Source of the DNA: Liolophura sinensis
Lineage: Eukaryota > Mollusca > Polyplacophora > Chitonida > Chitonidae
Assembly: GCF_032854445.1 (NCBI RefSeq)
Contig: NC_088305.1
Location: forward strand, 26,436,628-26,500,627
Direction: 5' to 3'
DNA: 64,000 nucleotides
Of this stretch, positions 49,201 to 53,945 are shown piece by piece; the stretch's first letter is position 1; every line of letters begins with the position of its first letter. Below the pieces are notes generated by a model, which ran no database searches, was not told the origin of the DNA, and saw nothing but the letters and a program-made list of their open reading frames with translations. Made by a program: the position numbers and the translations under genes.

Positions 49201-51935
49201 ATTGGCCCCTCCGCCCCCACATCAGCAGTAAATATAATGTACTGAAAACTGAGAAAAAATTTGGAATATAATTCTATTTTTTCCTGCACATATATAGAGA
49301 TGACAAGTAGACATTGAGTAACTCATTTGAGGTAAACGTACCAGTACAGGTTGAAACAACTGTCCTCTGCATTGCAACGTTTTCATATTTCTGTAATTCA
49401 TTTTTTAAATTTCAAATTAGTCTTGAAAATAACCACACTTTCTAATTCAAGTGTACAGGTAACGCATTTTTCTGTTTTTCCTTGTAAATACAAGTAGCTT
49501 TTCTGTTCCTAAAGTACCATCACAATTTCGAAAAACTGTTTCTTTCGCCCTAGGAGTATATAGATATGATTTTAATGCATACATTTCTTAAGTTTTCAGT
49601 TTTCAACTTATTTTATTAAATCGTTTATCCTATAACAATCCCTGCTATTGTCAACATTTGTCTTGACGCAATGTCTTTAACTTAGCTATTCACAATGTGA
49701 CTTCTCTCAAAACCACGCTCTCCAGTTATTTTTGAAACGACCGATTTATTTGCCTAGCAAGCTGAAAAAAATAAACAAGTCTGACAAACGGGTAGGGTCA
49801 CAAGAAATTACTAGAAAACCGCGTCTCACTGCAAGTCACGTCTTGACGTGAATAGACGAGAAAGTGGTCGAGACGAGCAAAGTATTGACCTGTGAGTATG
49901 ACAGCCTGGATTAGTGCGTTGGAATGTTGACAGGTGTTTTGAAAAGCCGGCCAGCTACTCGCCAAACTACTGTCCCACGATTTGATGCCTGGGCCCCCGT
50001 CCCCTACTCATTCTACCTTTTAAATACGACTTGTATTTTAGTCATGCACCTCGGCAAACATGAGCTACGAAAGACATCTGGCCAGCGAAAATGGCAACTG
50101 GTTAAAAACATCTCCTTTTACGTACGTGAGACCGTTCGCTCTCTAGCCCGCGTGTGTGGGTGAGAAACGAAACTTCCCGAAATATGAGTAAAGTTGATTC
50201 AGCTACATTTACAGCGGAACACAGTAAATAGCAGGTACACAATGTCAACAACGTCCTGTTAAACATAAGTCATTAGTTTGAATATCAGTTGTTAATAATT
50301 GGCAGACATACATGTAGACATACCGTATACGGCTGCCTATGTATACACCAGCTGCAAATGATAGGCCCTATTCATCGTTTGTTTATCGTGTCTAACAAAT
50401 CTGACATGGGCGTATCTCTGCTGTTAATTATCTGGAATATGTCCTTCATGTTTGTTTACATGATATTTCACTTGTACATTGGAGATTTTTTCACGAAGGT
50501 AAATACCACTAATAATAAAATAACATAGGTTCCACATGTCTACCTCAAGACAGTCAATTTGGCCCCGGACTCTGCCGCTTTCCTCCCACCATAATTCTGG
50601 TCGCCGTCATATAAGTGAAGTAAAATACAATCATACAAACAAAACCCAAAATCAAGACAGCCCAAGATACATACACATATATGTGAATCGTCACATGTAC
50701 AGGACTATATGGGAGTATTGTATTTATTTATTCATTGATTGGTGTTTTACGCCGTACTCAAGAATATTTCACTTATACGACGGCGGCCAGCATTATGGTG
50801 GGAGGAAACCGGCCAGAGCCCGGGGAAACCCTCGACCATAGGAGAATTGTATACCTAAACGCCGTTAATAGAGAAGCTGCCTGTTTCACCTCACTAAAAA
50901 TTTTACCAGCTGCTTTGTATAAACCTTCCAGAAAGTGTTCATCACGGCACGTCCCAGGTTATTAAATATATAAATTGTTTACAGCAAAATATTAGATACT
51001 CTCATGATCTAAACTTTACAGTGCTGATAACTATCAAGCACTTATGCCAACCATTACATATTCATTGAGGCCCCTCATATCATCGTATATTACATAAAAA
51101 CATTCAAATGTACCATTTCGTATTTACCAATGATTTATACGTTCCAGATAATATCGATACATTCATATCGATACGAACTTCACAGATTCTCAAGATATAC
51201 ATACATATTACATCTACCTATAGCTTTTTCGTGAAAATGATACGTGATCGAATCATAGCATTGAGAGGTATTGAATTCTACATTTATCTCTCAAGCTTTT
51301 TTATAAAATGCTACATTTGACATTTTTTACATTTTAAAAATTAATCTTATACCATATCATACTTTCATATCATACATGTATACTGGGCATCGCTCTCCTT
51401 CTCTGCTTATGCATTTGTATGATAACGCAGACAACATGGAACAAGCATTTCTGTACCAGGCAAACGTATTAGTTCGCTTGTACCATAGTAACTCCAACCC
51501 CTTCCCCATCCCACTCACCCACCCCCCTGAGAGCGCGTGTGCTCTGTAAACGTATACGTCTTAATACAACCCCACAGTAGCCCTCCCCCTAAAAGCTACC
51601 CTTCTGGCACAGTCCCTCAACCCGCACTCCCCCCAGGTTTCTTAACGCAGAACCCCCTATAGCATCTTGCCGAAAGGTTGCGGCAGTGATTTGAACATGT
51701 GCGGCAATATAACGTATACCGGCGAAAAAGCGGTTGTAACTAGTGTAGATAAACATAAGTAAAGACTTACGAGGTCTCGTCCTGAGAGGATTTGTGCAGA
51801 GCAACGGCATATCCGAACATGCTCCCCGCTTCTCGCACTCTGTACCAACGCCGTATCCAAATCCAAATTAAAACATTCCGCGATGGAACTGGGAAAGTTA
51901 CTAAAATCACGTAAGGCAATACGTATATTAAACAT
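1160..51935 (-). CDS. ITGA: Integrin alpha subunit gene (PS2/alphaV-like class, no I domain), 28 exons, 3' end outside window
   Basis: Integrin alpha chains pair with a beta chain at the plasma membrane and bind extracellular matrix. The 28 minus-strand exons join in compatible phase with GT-AG introns. They encode about 890 residues, against roughly 1000-1100 for a full chain. The order is signal peptide, seven FG-GAP propeller repeats (exons 1-16), thigh domain (about exons 16-21), calf-1 (about 21-25) and calf-2 (25-28). Repeats 4 to 7 carry the Ca2+ loops (for example DFNNDGLDD and DINNDNFND). No A/I domain is inserted between repeats 2 and 3. The segment [19 protein letters not shown] and a basic cleavage-like site in exon 28 favour the RGD-binding PS2/alphaV/alpha5/alpha8 class, which is inferred from family knowledge. 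The rest of calf-2, the transmembrane helix and the cytoplasmic tail must lie left of position 1. Exons 1 and 18 need small indels to keep the family frame, so the copy is either misassembled there or damaged. Intron 1 is 19 kb. Confidence 0.95.
1822..1986 (-). CDS. ITGA: Integrin alpha exon 27 (calf-2)
   Basis: A 165-base, phase 0/0 exon encoding [20 protein letters not shown], the calf-2 hallmark. It ends with a cysteine and [10 protein letters not shown]. Acceptor is 'ctttgtag' and donor 'gtaagt'. Confidence 0.96.
2165..2373. mobile_element. Two V-SINE fragments in opposite orientation
   Basis: 2165-2245 is the 3' end on the plus strand (TTGAGTACGGCGTAAAACAC). 2279-2373 is an inverted middle/head piece (CCACGACCATCCGCAGGTTG ... 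GAACTCACAGTGACC). This looks like two nested or rearranged insertions. Confidence 0.65.
2497..2572 (-). CDS. ITGA: Integrin alpha exon 26 (calf-2)
   Basis: It encodes [18 protein letters not shown], then HLSHIYL, with a possible N-glycosylation site (NST). The end corresponds to the H.Y.L strand that precedes the NNGPS motif. Phase is 2 in and 0 out, with donor 'gttagt'. Confidence 0.92.
2600..3360. other. Integrin intron 25, no gene seen
   Basis: Between exons 26 and 25. The block 2780-3340 is less AT-rich than its surroundings and open in several overlapping plus frames. I recognise no domain in any frame, and no terminal repeats. A decayed mobile element is possible. Confidence 0.3.
3368..3457 (-). 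CDS. ITGA: Integrin alpha exon 25 (calf-1 to calf-2)
   Basis: It encodes [18 protein letters not shown], then [13 protein letters not shown]. The 'V.AV..L.G' end is the start of calf-2. Two N-glycosylation sites are possible: NST across the junction, and NKT. Phase is 2 in and 2 out. Confidence 0.94.
3722..3790 (-). mobile_element. V-SINE 3'-end fragment
   Basis: A diverged copy of the element's tail and end (GTGGTGTTTACGCCATACTG), minus orientation. Confidence 0.55.
4155..4234 (-). CDS. ITGA: Integrin alpha exon 24 (calf-1)
   Basis: It encodes [18 protein letters not shown], then LNFTILVN, with a possible N-glycosylation site (NFT). It enters in phase 0 and leaves in phase 2 at 'gtttgt', a weak donor. 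Confidence 0.93.
4770..4877 (-). CDS. ITGA: Integrin alpha exon 23 (calf-1)
   Basis: It encodes [18 protein letters not shown], then [15 protein letters not shown]......CDLGNP is a strongly conserved calf-1 motif. Phase is 0 in and 0 out. Confidence 0.95.
5232..5870. repeat. Minisatellite, ~45-50 bp units
   Basis: About 12 diverged units of the type ACACACGGTGAAATGGGTTA followed by CAGACAACAACAGGGG. It lies in integrin intron 22 and accounts for the open frames on both strands here. Confidence 0.8.
6655..6795. repeat. Degenerate 24-bp tandem repeat
   Basis: About six units reading roughly GATTATCAAGAAAGAATGTACC. On plus it gives a tyrosine/glutamine/arginine-rich 8-residue periodicity (YQERDYKD). 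There is no sign that it is expressed. Confidence 0.6.
6922..7072 (-). CDS. ITGA: Integrin alpha exon 22 (calf-1)
   Basis: It encodes [20 protein letters not shown], then [19 protein letters not shown]. The 'V.N.GE.A.E..L....P' pattern is the start of calf-1. Phase is 2 in and 0 out, with donor 'gtaagt'. Confidence 0.95.
7295..7362 (-). CDS. ITGA: Integrin alpha exon 21 (thigh/calf-1 genu)
   Basis: It encodes [20 protein letters not shown]. The CGEDN.C.PDL motif marks the Ca2+-binding knee between thigh and calf-1. Phase is 0 in and 2 out. Confidence 0.96.
7875..8118 (+). mobile_element. V-SINE, nearly complete
   Basis: It contains the B-box region (GCGGTCGCTATGAGTTGAAG), the V-like core, and the tail CAATCAAATAAATAAATAAA. 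It lies in integrin intron 20, antisense to the gene. Confidence 0.8.
8183..8314 (-). CDS. ITGA: Integrin alpha exon 20 (thigh domain)
   Basis: A 132-base, phase 0/0 exon encoding [18 protein letters not shown] and later [15 protein letters not shown]. 'FRD.LTPI....Y.L' is the conserved thigh-domain signature. Confidence 0.95.
8377..8630 (+). mobile_element. V-SINE, full-length but diverged
   Basis: It begins with a tRNA-like head (GGGGGCCACCGTGGCATAGTG) and a B-box (GTGAGTTCAAGTCCAGC). It ends with the degraded tail AAAAGACTAATCAAAAAAAC. Confidence 0.75.
8876..9029 (-). CDS. ITGA: Integrin alpha exon 19 (thigh domain)
   Basis: It encodes [18 protein letters not shown] and then a lysine-rich stretch ending KTFTAFLR. 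Two acceptors are possible: 'ttggcag' at 9029, used here because it keeps the strand before VEID, or 'ctacag' 14 bases downstream. It leaves in phase 0 at donor 'gtaagt'. Confidence 0.88.
9542..9596 (-). CDS. ITGA: Integrin alpha exon 18 (thigh domain), apparent 2-base frameshift
   Basis: Behind a long polypyrimidine tract and 'aag' acceptor, the exon completes a cysteine and reads VSFETCFAV, then hits TGA. Two bases later another frame continues [10 protein letters not shown]. This matches the family's C..V..C....G..V..L stretch between RSRP and the next strand. Adding 2 bases gives phase 2 at a weak donor (gtgtga), which fits exon 19. The stronger donor three... two bases on (end at 9540) would pair with a different exon 19 acceptor. 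Location is inferred from the frame fit and family pattern. Confidence 0.7.
9838..9873. repeat. (AAT)n microsatellite
   Basis: About 11 slightly interrupted AAT units in integrin intron 17. Confidence 0.85.
11339..11575. mobile_element. TA-flanked MITE with embedded SINE tail
   Basis: The left end is CACTCAAAAAAATTAATCTG and the right end GATTAATTTTTGGAGTG, both flanked by TA. At 11419-11450 the interior is interrupted by a V-SINE-like 3' end (GTAAAACACCAGTCAAATAA). Confidence 0.7.
12908..13015 (-). CDS. ITGA: Integrin alpha exon 17 (thigh domain)
   Basis: It begins [10 protein letters not shown] and continues to [15 protein letters not shown]. The RSRP motif and the cysteine are typical of the start of the thigh domain. 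Phase is 2 in and 2 out, with donor 'gtaagt'. Confidence 0.94.
13425..13530 (-). mobile_element. tRNA-derived SINE head
   Basis: On the minus strand it has an A-box-like CTGTCGGTTAGCAAGGTGC and a B-box ATGTTCGAATCCAGTTC at tRNA-like spacing. The flanks do not fold as a full tRNA by eye, so a SINE relic is preferred to a tRNA gene. Confidence 0.4.
14279..14548 (+). mobile_element. V-SINE, full-length
   Basis: The head is GGGGGCTCCGTGGCCGAGGG. B-box, V-like core and the tail CACCAATCACTCAAATAAAT are all present. Confidence 0.8.
14884..15250 (-). mobile_element. Second tRNA-headed SINE family, full-length copy
   Basis: On the minus strand the head is GACCGCTTCGGTGGCCTAGT, with a B-box-like GGATCAAACCCGGGTCGGG. 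The body follows, then CGTCGTCATATGACTGAAAA and a tail ending CATTCATTCATTC. Another copy is at 42362-42590 and a 3' fragment at 30602-30680. It is unrelated in sequence to the V-SINE copies. Confidence 0.75.
16428..16505 (+). other. tRNA-like relic
   Basis: TAGTTCGGGTAAGAAGC resembles an A-box and GGGAGTTCGATTCCACTC a B-box, 35 bases apart. A complete cloverleaf is not apparent. Either a SINE head or a decayed tRNA. Confidence 0.3.
16890..16935 (-). CDS. ITGA: Integrin alpha exon 16 (FG-GAP 7 to thigh)
   Basis: A 46-base exon encoding [16 protein letters not shown]. It closes the propeller and starts the LLRSRP motif that leads into the thigh domain. Phase is 1 in and 2 out. Confidence 0.95.
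17235..18480. repeat. TGTAGTG-rich satellite: four ~170-bp units, then ~60-bp units
   Basis: Four copies (from ~17270, 17443, 17611 and 17776) share GTAAGTGTCCGTCCTACACT and AGTAGTGTAGAAAAGTGGTA. From ~17930 the array continues as shorter, diverged ~60-bp units of the same motifs. Short dyads (CCTACACT / AGTGTAGG) recur throughout. It lies in integrin intron 15. Confidence 0.85.
19130..19390. mobile_element. Converging pair of V-SINE copies
   Basis: 19130-19206 is a plus-strand 3' part. 19216-19390 is a minus-strand copy that starts GATTGGTGTTTTACGCGG and runs towards the head. They meet tail to tail, ~95 bases from integrin exon 15. Confidence 0.7.
19484..19574 (-). CDS. ITGA: Integrin alpha exon 15 (FG-GAP 7 calcium loop)
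   Basis: It ends [20 protein letters not shown] and joins DVLIG in exon 16. This gives the blade 7 Ca2+ loop DMDGNFYPD. Phase is 0 in and 1 out. Confidence 0.95.
19965..20135 (-). mobile_element. V-SINE, head-truncated
   Basis: (ATTT)n tail, GATTGGTGTTTTACTTCAC, then the V-like core up to CCCACGTACGGCCGGAGAGG. It lies 50 bases from integrin exon 14. Confidence 0.75.
20185..20282 (-). CDS. ITGA: Integrin alpha exon 14 (FG-GAP 6)
   Basis: It encodes [20 protein letters not shown], then [13 protein letters not shown], the GAP-type motif and closing strand of blade 6. Phase is 1 in and 0 out. Confidence 0.95.
20427..20517 (-). repeat. Dispersed 'TGCTGCCTCACTG' repeat, body of the second SINE
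   Basis: ATGCTGCCTCACTGGAATGT followed by CACTAGACACGACACC. Related fragments occur at 7749-7800, 10408-10437, 12340-12362 (inverted) and 23817-23865. All resemble the middle of the SINE at 14884-15250. Confidence 0.55.
20562..20635 (-). mobile_element. V-SINE 3'-end fragment
   Basis: Only the tail and ~60 bases remain (CCATACTCAAGAATATTTCA ... GACGGCGGCCAGTA). Confidence 0.7.
20640..24204. other. Integrin intron 13, left part
   Basis: Apart from the V-SINE at 22.32 kb and a short dispersed repeat at 23.82 kb, I see no coding or RNA gene. Open frames at 22.0-22.3 and 23.25-23.57 kb are short, overlapping and featureless. Confidence 0.5.
22321..22577 (-). mobile_element. V-SINE, full-length
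   Basis: All parts are present from the (ATTT)n tail to the tRNA-like head. Read on the minus strand, the head is GGGGCCTCCGTGGCTCAGTT followed by GGTTAGCGCGC. Confidence 0.85.
24205..24840. mobile_element. Long palindromic non-autonomous element, copy 1
   Basis: The left half (CAGATGAAAGAGTGCAAAAAC; GTACGGTGGGTATTTCGTAC) and the inverted right half (ATATCCACCATACAAAAATG; GCCCTTTCATCTGATTTTGG) face each other across ~200 AT-rich bases. The same blocks occur at 60227-60560. It lies in integrin intron 13, ending next to the duplicated donor of exon 13. The outer boundaries are approximate. Confidence 0.6.
24896..25004 (-). CDS. ITGA: Integrin alpha exon 13 (FG-GAP 6 calcium loop)
   Basis: It encodes [18 protein letters not shown], then [18 protein letters not shown]. 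With exon 14 this gives the loop DINNDNFND. Phase is 0 in and 1 out. The donor 'gtgagt' and the preceding ~20 bases are repeated 45 bases further into the intron, so a longer exon ending at 24851 would stay in frame. Confidence 0.95.
25262..25340. repeat. Short repeat carrying CACGTG palindromes
   Basis: Three or four units like AACACGTGTAATTTAATATG, each with a CACGTG E-box-like core. Intronic, with no evidence of function. Confidence 0.5.
25341..26537. other. Integrin intron 12, main part
   Basis: Short overlapping open frames on both strands (25.7-26.5 kb) without recognisable motifs. Nothing else seen. Confidence 0.5.
26538..26634 (-). CDS. ITGA: Integrin alpha exon 12 (FG-GAP 5)
   Basis: It completes the calcium loop and encodes [16 protein letters not shown], then [12 protein letters not shown], the GAP motif and closing strand of blade 5. 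Phase is 2 in and 0 out. Confidence 0.95.
27800..27852 (-). CDS. ITGA: Integrin alpha exon 11 (FG-GAP 5 calcium loop)
   Basis: A 53-base exon encoding [18 protein letters not shown]. It holds the FG strand and the first half of the blade 5 Ca2+ loop, which continues as LDD in exon 12. Phase is 0 in and 2 out. Confidence 0.95.
27985..28245. repeat. Tandem repeat, ~58-bp units
   Basis: Four to five units combining ATACTCGTAAACAGTAAAAT, ATGACGAAGGTTAAACTC and AAACAAGCAATCAGC. It lies between integrin exons 10 and 11. Confidence 0.8.
28316..28369 (-). CDS. ITGA: Integrin alpha exon 10 (blade 4-5 strand)
   Basis: A 54-base, phase 0/0 exon encoding [18 protein letters not shown]. This corresponds to the 'V.IY.......F.G.Q' strand between propeller repeats 4 and 5. 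Confidence 0.93.
28775..28818 (-). CDS. ITGA: Integrin alpha exon 9 (FG-GAP 4)
   Basis: A 44-base exon completing blade 4 with [15 protein letters not shown]. Phase is 1 in and 0 out. Confidence 0.94.
29196..29240 (-). CDS. ITGA: Integrin alpha exon 8 (FG-GAP 4 calcium loop)
   Basis: A 45-base exon encoding [15 protein letters not shown]. The aspartate-rich loop is the Ca2+ site of blade 4. Phase is 1 in and 1 out, with acceptor 'gtttacag' and donor 'gtaaga'. Confidence 0.94.
29449..29538 (-). CDS. ITGA: Integrin alpha exon 7 (FG-GAP 3 to 4)
   Basis: It encodes [20 protein letters not shown] followed by an acidic stretch ending DDYGFMG. That is the linker and first strand of blade 4. Phase is 1 in and 1 out. 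Confidence 0.93.
29960..30008 (-). CDS. ITGA: Integrin alpha exon 6 (FG-GAP 3)
   Basis: A 49-base exon encoding [16 protein letters not shown]. The 'LLGAPG..FWQG' wording is typical of the third FG-GAP blade. Phase is 0 in and 1 out. Confidence 0.95.
30443..30528 (-). CDS. ITGA: Integrin alpha exon 5 (FG-GAP 3)
   Basis: It encodes an acidic, polar loop followed by [15 protein letters not shown], the start of the third blade. Phase is 1 in and 0 out, with acceptor 'tttttcag' and donor 'gtgagt'. Confidence 0.95.
30602..30680 (+). mobile_element. Second SINE family, 3' fragment
   Basis: CGTCGTCATATGACCGAACA through CCCCAAGCGTACATACATT. It lies 75 bases from integrin exon 5. Confidence 0.6.
31293..31416 (-). 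CDS. ITGA: Integrin alpha exon 4 (FG-GAP 2 to 3)
   Basis: The exon starts [20 protein letters not shown] and ends [10 protein letters not shown]. The ACAP motif and the cysteine pair follow the alphaV/alpha5 pattern. The short link to exon 5 shows that no I domain is inserted here. Phase is 0 in and 1 out. Confidence 0.96.
31818..31918 (-). CDS. ITGA: Integrin alpha exon 3 (FG-GAP 2)
   Basis: It enters in phase 1 and leaves in phase 0. It encodes a potential N-glycosylation site (NGS), then [18 protein letters not shown], the outer strand of the second propeller blade. This wording is near-invariant in integrin alpha chains. Confidence 0.96.
31930..31975. repeat. 12-bp tandem repeat next to integrin exon 3
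   Basis: TTCCTTGATCAA occurs three times in a row, starting about 20 bases upstream of the exon 3 acceptor (minus strand). It may overlap the branch-point region. Confidence 0.8.
32085..32500. repeat. Degenerate ~20-22-bp tandem repeat
   Basis: About 18 units built on TTCATTTATGCCACATTTCG. It creates overlapping plus-strand open frames with no protein homology. Confidence 0.7.
32684..32805 (-). CDS. ITGA: Integrin alpha exon 2 (FG-GAP 1)
   Basis: The acceptor is 'tttgtacag' and the donor 'gtgggt'. It enters in phase 2 and leaves in phase 1. The translation [19 protein letters not shown], followed by AVYRC and a second cysteine, is the family signature closing the first propeller blade. It is the strongest pointer to the PS2/alphaV-like class. 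Confidence 0.96.
34263..34454. mobile_element. TTAA-flanked MITE (piggyBac-like)
   Basis: TTAA flanks both sides of a ~184-base element. Its ends are AGGGATAGAGAATCG and CGATTCTGTATCCCT, extended by ATTGGCTG / CAGCCAAT inside. The TTAA duplication is characteristic of piggyBac-type transposition. There is no transposase. Confidence 0.75.
35590..35935. repeat. Dispersed repeat, copy B
   Basis: It shares ordered blocks with 815-1080, such as GGACTGACCACTGGGGGCCT and GAAAACTCTAGCTGAAAGCC. Ends are not defined. Confidence 0.5.
36954..37202. mobile_element. TA-flanked MITE, third copy
   Basis: It starts CACTTAAAAAATAATC and ends GATTATTTTTTTGAGTG, with TA on both sides. The body is largely an inverted repeat (ctgagtgatactagaatg ... 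cattcaagcatcactcag). Confidence 0.75.
37862..38135 (-). mobile_element. V-SINE, full-length
   Basis: A well-preserved copy in integrin intron 1. The tail is (GATTT)n, then the V-like core, and the head ends CTGAGCCACGGAGGCCCC on the plus strand. Confidence 0.85.
39785..40775. repeat. 20-bp minisatellite, ~1 kb
   Basis: About 45 units of the type TCACTGTAGCAAGGCTATCC. From ~40540 to 40770 the units alternate in a 40-bp higher-order form. It lies in integrin intron 1. Confidence 0.85.
41251..41566 (+). mobile_element. V-SINE with internally duplicated core
   Basis: Head CGGGGGCCTCCGTGGCTCAG to tail AACAAAATAAATAAATG. The 'TGCGGATGGTC..GGGTTTCCCCC' block occurs several times in tandem, making this copy about 50 bases longer than the others. 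Confidence 0.85.
42010..42075 (-). mobile_element. V-SINE tail remnant
   Basis: (TTTA)n followed by GATTGGTGTTGTCCAGGAAT, a diverged 3' end. Confidence 0.45.
42362..42590 (+). mobile_element. Second SINE family, internally shortened copy
   Basis: Head GAGACCGCTTCGGTGGCCTA, B-box-like GGAATCAAACCCGGCTCGG, 3' end GTCGTTATATGACTGAAAAA and CCCCAAGCATACATACG. It lacks the ~130-base middle seen at 14884-15250. Confidence 0.75.
42927..43160 (+). mobile_element. V-SINE, full-length but 3'-degraded
   Basis: Head GGGCACCTCCGTGGCCGTGG, B-box GTGAGTTCAAGCCCAGC and core ATAATGCTGGCCGCCGACG. The tail is rearranged. Confidence 0.75.
43325..43545 (-). mobile_element. V-SINE with internal deletion
   Basis: Tail and core are followed by the head (GCCTCGGAGGCCCCC on plus). 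About 50 bases of the middle (the CCATCCGCAGG block) are missing. With the copy at 42927 it forms an inverted pair. Confidence 0.75.
43985..44115. repeat. Two-copy repeat with inverted symmetry
   Basis: ATACTGTTGTTACAGCTCAC followed by CTTGTAACAGAA occurs twice, about 64 bases apart. Within each, GTTACA and TGTAAC can pair. Confidence 0.7.
44590..44695. repeat. Short tandem repeat (TTACTCTG / TATACCCTAATT)
   Basis: Three units of GTTCTATACCCTAATTTACT, interspersed with TTACTCTG. Confidence 0.7.
45385..45575 (+). mobile_element. V-SINE, head-truncated
   Basis: It starts at the B-box (GCTGTGAGTTCAAGTCCAGC) and ends GTAAAACACCAGTCATATGA. Confidence 0.75.
47635..47745 (-). mobile_element. V-SINE 3' half
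   Basis: GTTTATTTGATTGGTTACGCC through CCACGACCATCCGCAGC. A diverged fragment. Confidence 0.65.
50560..50842. mobile_element. Converging pair of V-SINE 3' halves
   Basis: 50560-50640 is on plus (CTTTCCTCCCACCATAATTC). 50722-50842 is on minus (GATTGGTGTTTTACGCCGTA ... GAAACCCTCGACCATA). They are tail to tail, ~80 bases apart. Confidence 0.7.
51771..51935 (-). CDS. ITGA: Integrin alpha exon 1 (signal peptide, start of FG-GAP 1), frame disturbed
   Basis: The start ATG at 51935-51933 is the best candidate, because it lies just before a hydrophobic stretch ([10 protein letters not shown]). Family-specific pieces are all present but in different frames: the hydrophobic core, then [13 protein letters not shown], then [17 protein letters not shown], ending SQDET. 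Reading them as one chain needs about +2, +1 and +2 bases, and the total then gives phase 2 at the donor 'gtaagt', matching exon 2 exactly. As printed, one frame stays open through the exon (and well upstream), but it replaces the conserved FNLD segment with unrelated residues. The exact start and 5' UTR are not certain. Confidence 0.75.
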
Positions 51936-53464
51936 CGTAGAAGAAAGATGGACTGGCAAAATAAAATAAAAAATGGTGAATCCGATTGAAGGGATGTCCT
52001 TTTAGAATTCAGTCGGCAGTCTTTTCGGTAAAGTTTGCTATTTGTTGCTGAAGTAATCCTTCGGAAGCACTGTGAATTCACTTTGGCCGACATAGAATAA
52101 TTTGGGGCTCCATTGCTGCATTGAGAAGCTCGGGGGTATTGGCTCATATTGCCGGCTCCCCAAAGGGTACATACGCCGCGGGGGCAATGCCCACAGCCCC
52201 TTAGCACGGCCCCTTCTCCGGGGTGCTGGTCATTAGCTCGGGTGCCCTCCATAGTCGTCTTGTCCGGGATGTAACTCTAGGAATCGATCACACACAGAAG
52301 CAGAAAGAAATTTTCCTTGCACTTACAAAATTCCAAGGTCTCCTCCGTTAATCCATTTTTGCGAAACGATGACGAATTTTCACTGGGGACCAATAAAATC
52401 ACAACTCAGTAAGATTATAAAAGTAGAATGAATCCGATAAATATATTTAAAAAAAAATAGCATAAGCACAAAAACTGAAAAAAACTAAGAGATTCAGCTT
52501 AAACCGAGGTTGTCCCGAACAGCCTATCAACTGTCTAAAAATAAATACAGTGAGGAGAGGAGAGTTAGGTCTAAGGCCTAGCTCACTCACGTTCGCTCAA
52601 CTATAGCCCCTTACCGTACCGTTCACTTTACTACCGTCTAACCCCTGGCAGTATAGTAAGGCCTCGGCTGGCAGCTCGATTTCGCCAGAGAAAGCGGTCC
52701 CACATTTGTTCGCGTTATTATTGCACCTCTGCTGTAAATGAAGGCCATACTTTGTCAAGGGACGCAACCCATGCATAAACCAACCTTGTTTCTCGACGAT
52801 TGAATGGGAGAAAAAATGGCGGGTCAAGGGATCCAGAGTGTACTATTTTTTGACAGCGTATGCGTCATACAGGACAGTGACCGTCGTCCCTCTCGGCAGT
52901 TTCCGTAAAAAGTGTCAGCGTAGTGAATCAGAGAGATGGTAAACGAGCTTTTGGTACAGGGCTCTCTAAGGGGTTTATCTTTCCCCATAGATCTTTATCT
53001 CCCGACCCCGCCGGCCGCCTACGGCTGCTTCTTATCCACACCAGGTCAGGCAAAGTTTGGGGAAGAAATTTTACACCCATGTGTTTTCATTCAGCATCTG
53101 GGAGACGCCAAAATAGAACGCTGCTATAAATAAGCCGACGACATCATCGAAGACAAGCGACATTCCACGGTCATGGAGAGTGATGGATCGGGAAAATGGA
53201 AAATATATTAACACAAGTAGTGGGAATGAGCACACAAATTTTTAAAATATATTTTTTACAGAAAAAAATGTACTCTGACACTCGCGAAGAAAAATCGGAA
53301 ATTAAAACAGGTGTTTTGTCGAAACAATCGTCAATTCTGTTCTTAGGGATCGATTTTCCTCTTAAGCTAGAAAGTATCTGCATGTATGTATTAACTTGTT
53401 TCACTCTCGGCGTGTAGTTAAATTTTAAAAAAATTAAAACAAGTTTTTTTTAAAGAATTTGTGC
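51936..53464. other. Putative 5' flank of the integrin gene
   Basis: Sequence upstream of the proposed ATG is locally more GC-rich (52.1-52.25, 52.6-53.1 kb). It is the likely promoter/5' UTR area, but no TATA box or initiator can be assigned. A 65-codon ATG frame at 52936-53133 (+) has no recognisable domain. Confidence 0.35.
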
Positions 53465-53945
53465 CTTTACATTACAGGACAATATCAGTTAAGACATTAC
53501 AGGACAATATCAGTTACGATATTAAAGGACAATATCAGTTACGATACTACAGTACAAAAATCGGTTACGGCATTATAGGACAAAATCAGTTAGAATATCA
53601 TGGGAAAATCAGTTATGACATCATGGGACAAAATTTCGTTGCTTTATCATGGAATAAAATCAGTAACGACATCATATGACAAAATCAATTTTGACATTAT
53701 GACAAAATCTACTGCGACATGACAGGACAACATCAGCTAAGTCATTCACTGTACAATACATTACAAAATCAGTTGAGGCATTCACAGAAGAAAACCAGTA
53801 ACCACATTTTAAGGACAAAATTGGTTCCCATATTGCAGGACAAAATCTCTGACGTCATCATGGAACAACATCACCTACGTCATCCTGAGACAACCCACTT
53901 ACGTCATCATGCGACAAAATCATTTTCCTCATCCGTGGACGATAT
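53465..53945. repeat. Degenerate ~29-bp tandem repeat
   Basis: About 15 units of the type ATTACAGGACAATATCAGTT. Well conserved at the left and decaying to the right. Short plus-strand open frames here are by-products. Confidence 0.75.

Larger units (their letters stand above)
32806..51770. other. Integrin intron 1 (19 kb)
   Basis: It contains the piggyBac-like MITE (34.3 kb), a dispersed repeat (35.6 kb), a TA-flanked MITE (37.0 kb), the 20-bp minisatellite (39.8-40.8 kb), seven or more SINE copies and small tandem repeats. No internal gene is supported. Long first introns often hold enhancers, but none can be named from sequence alone. Confidence 0.6.
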
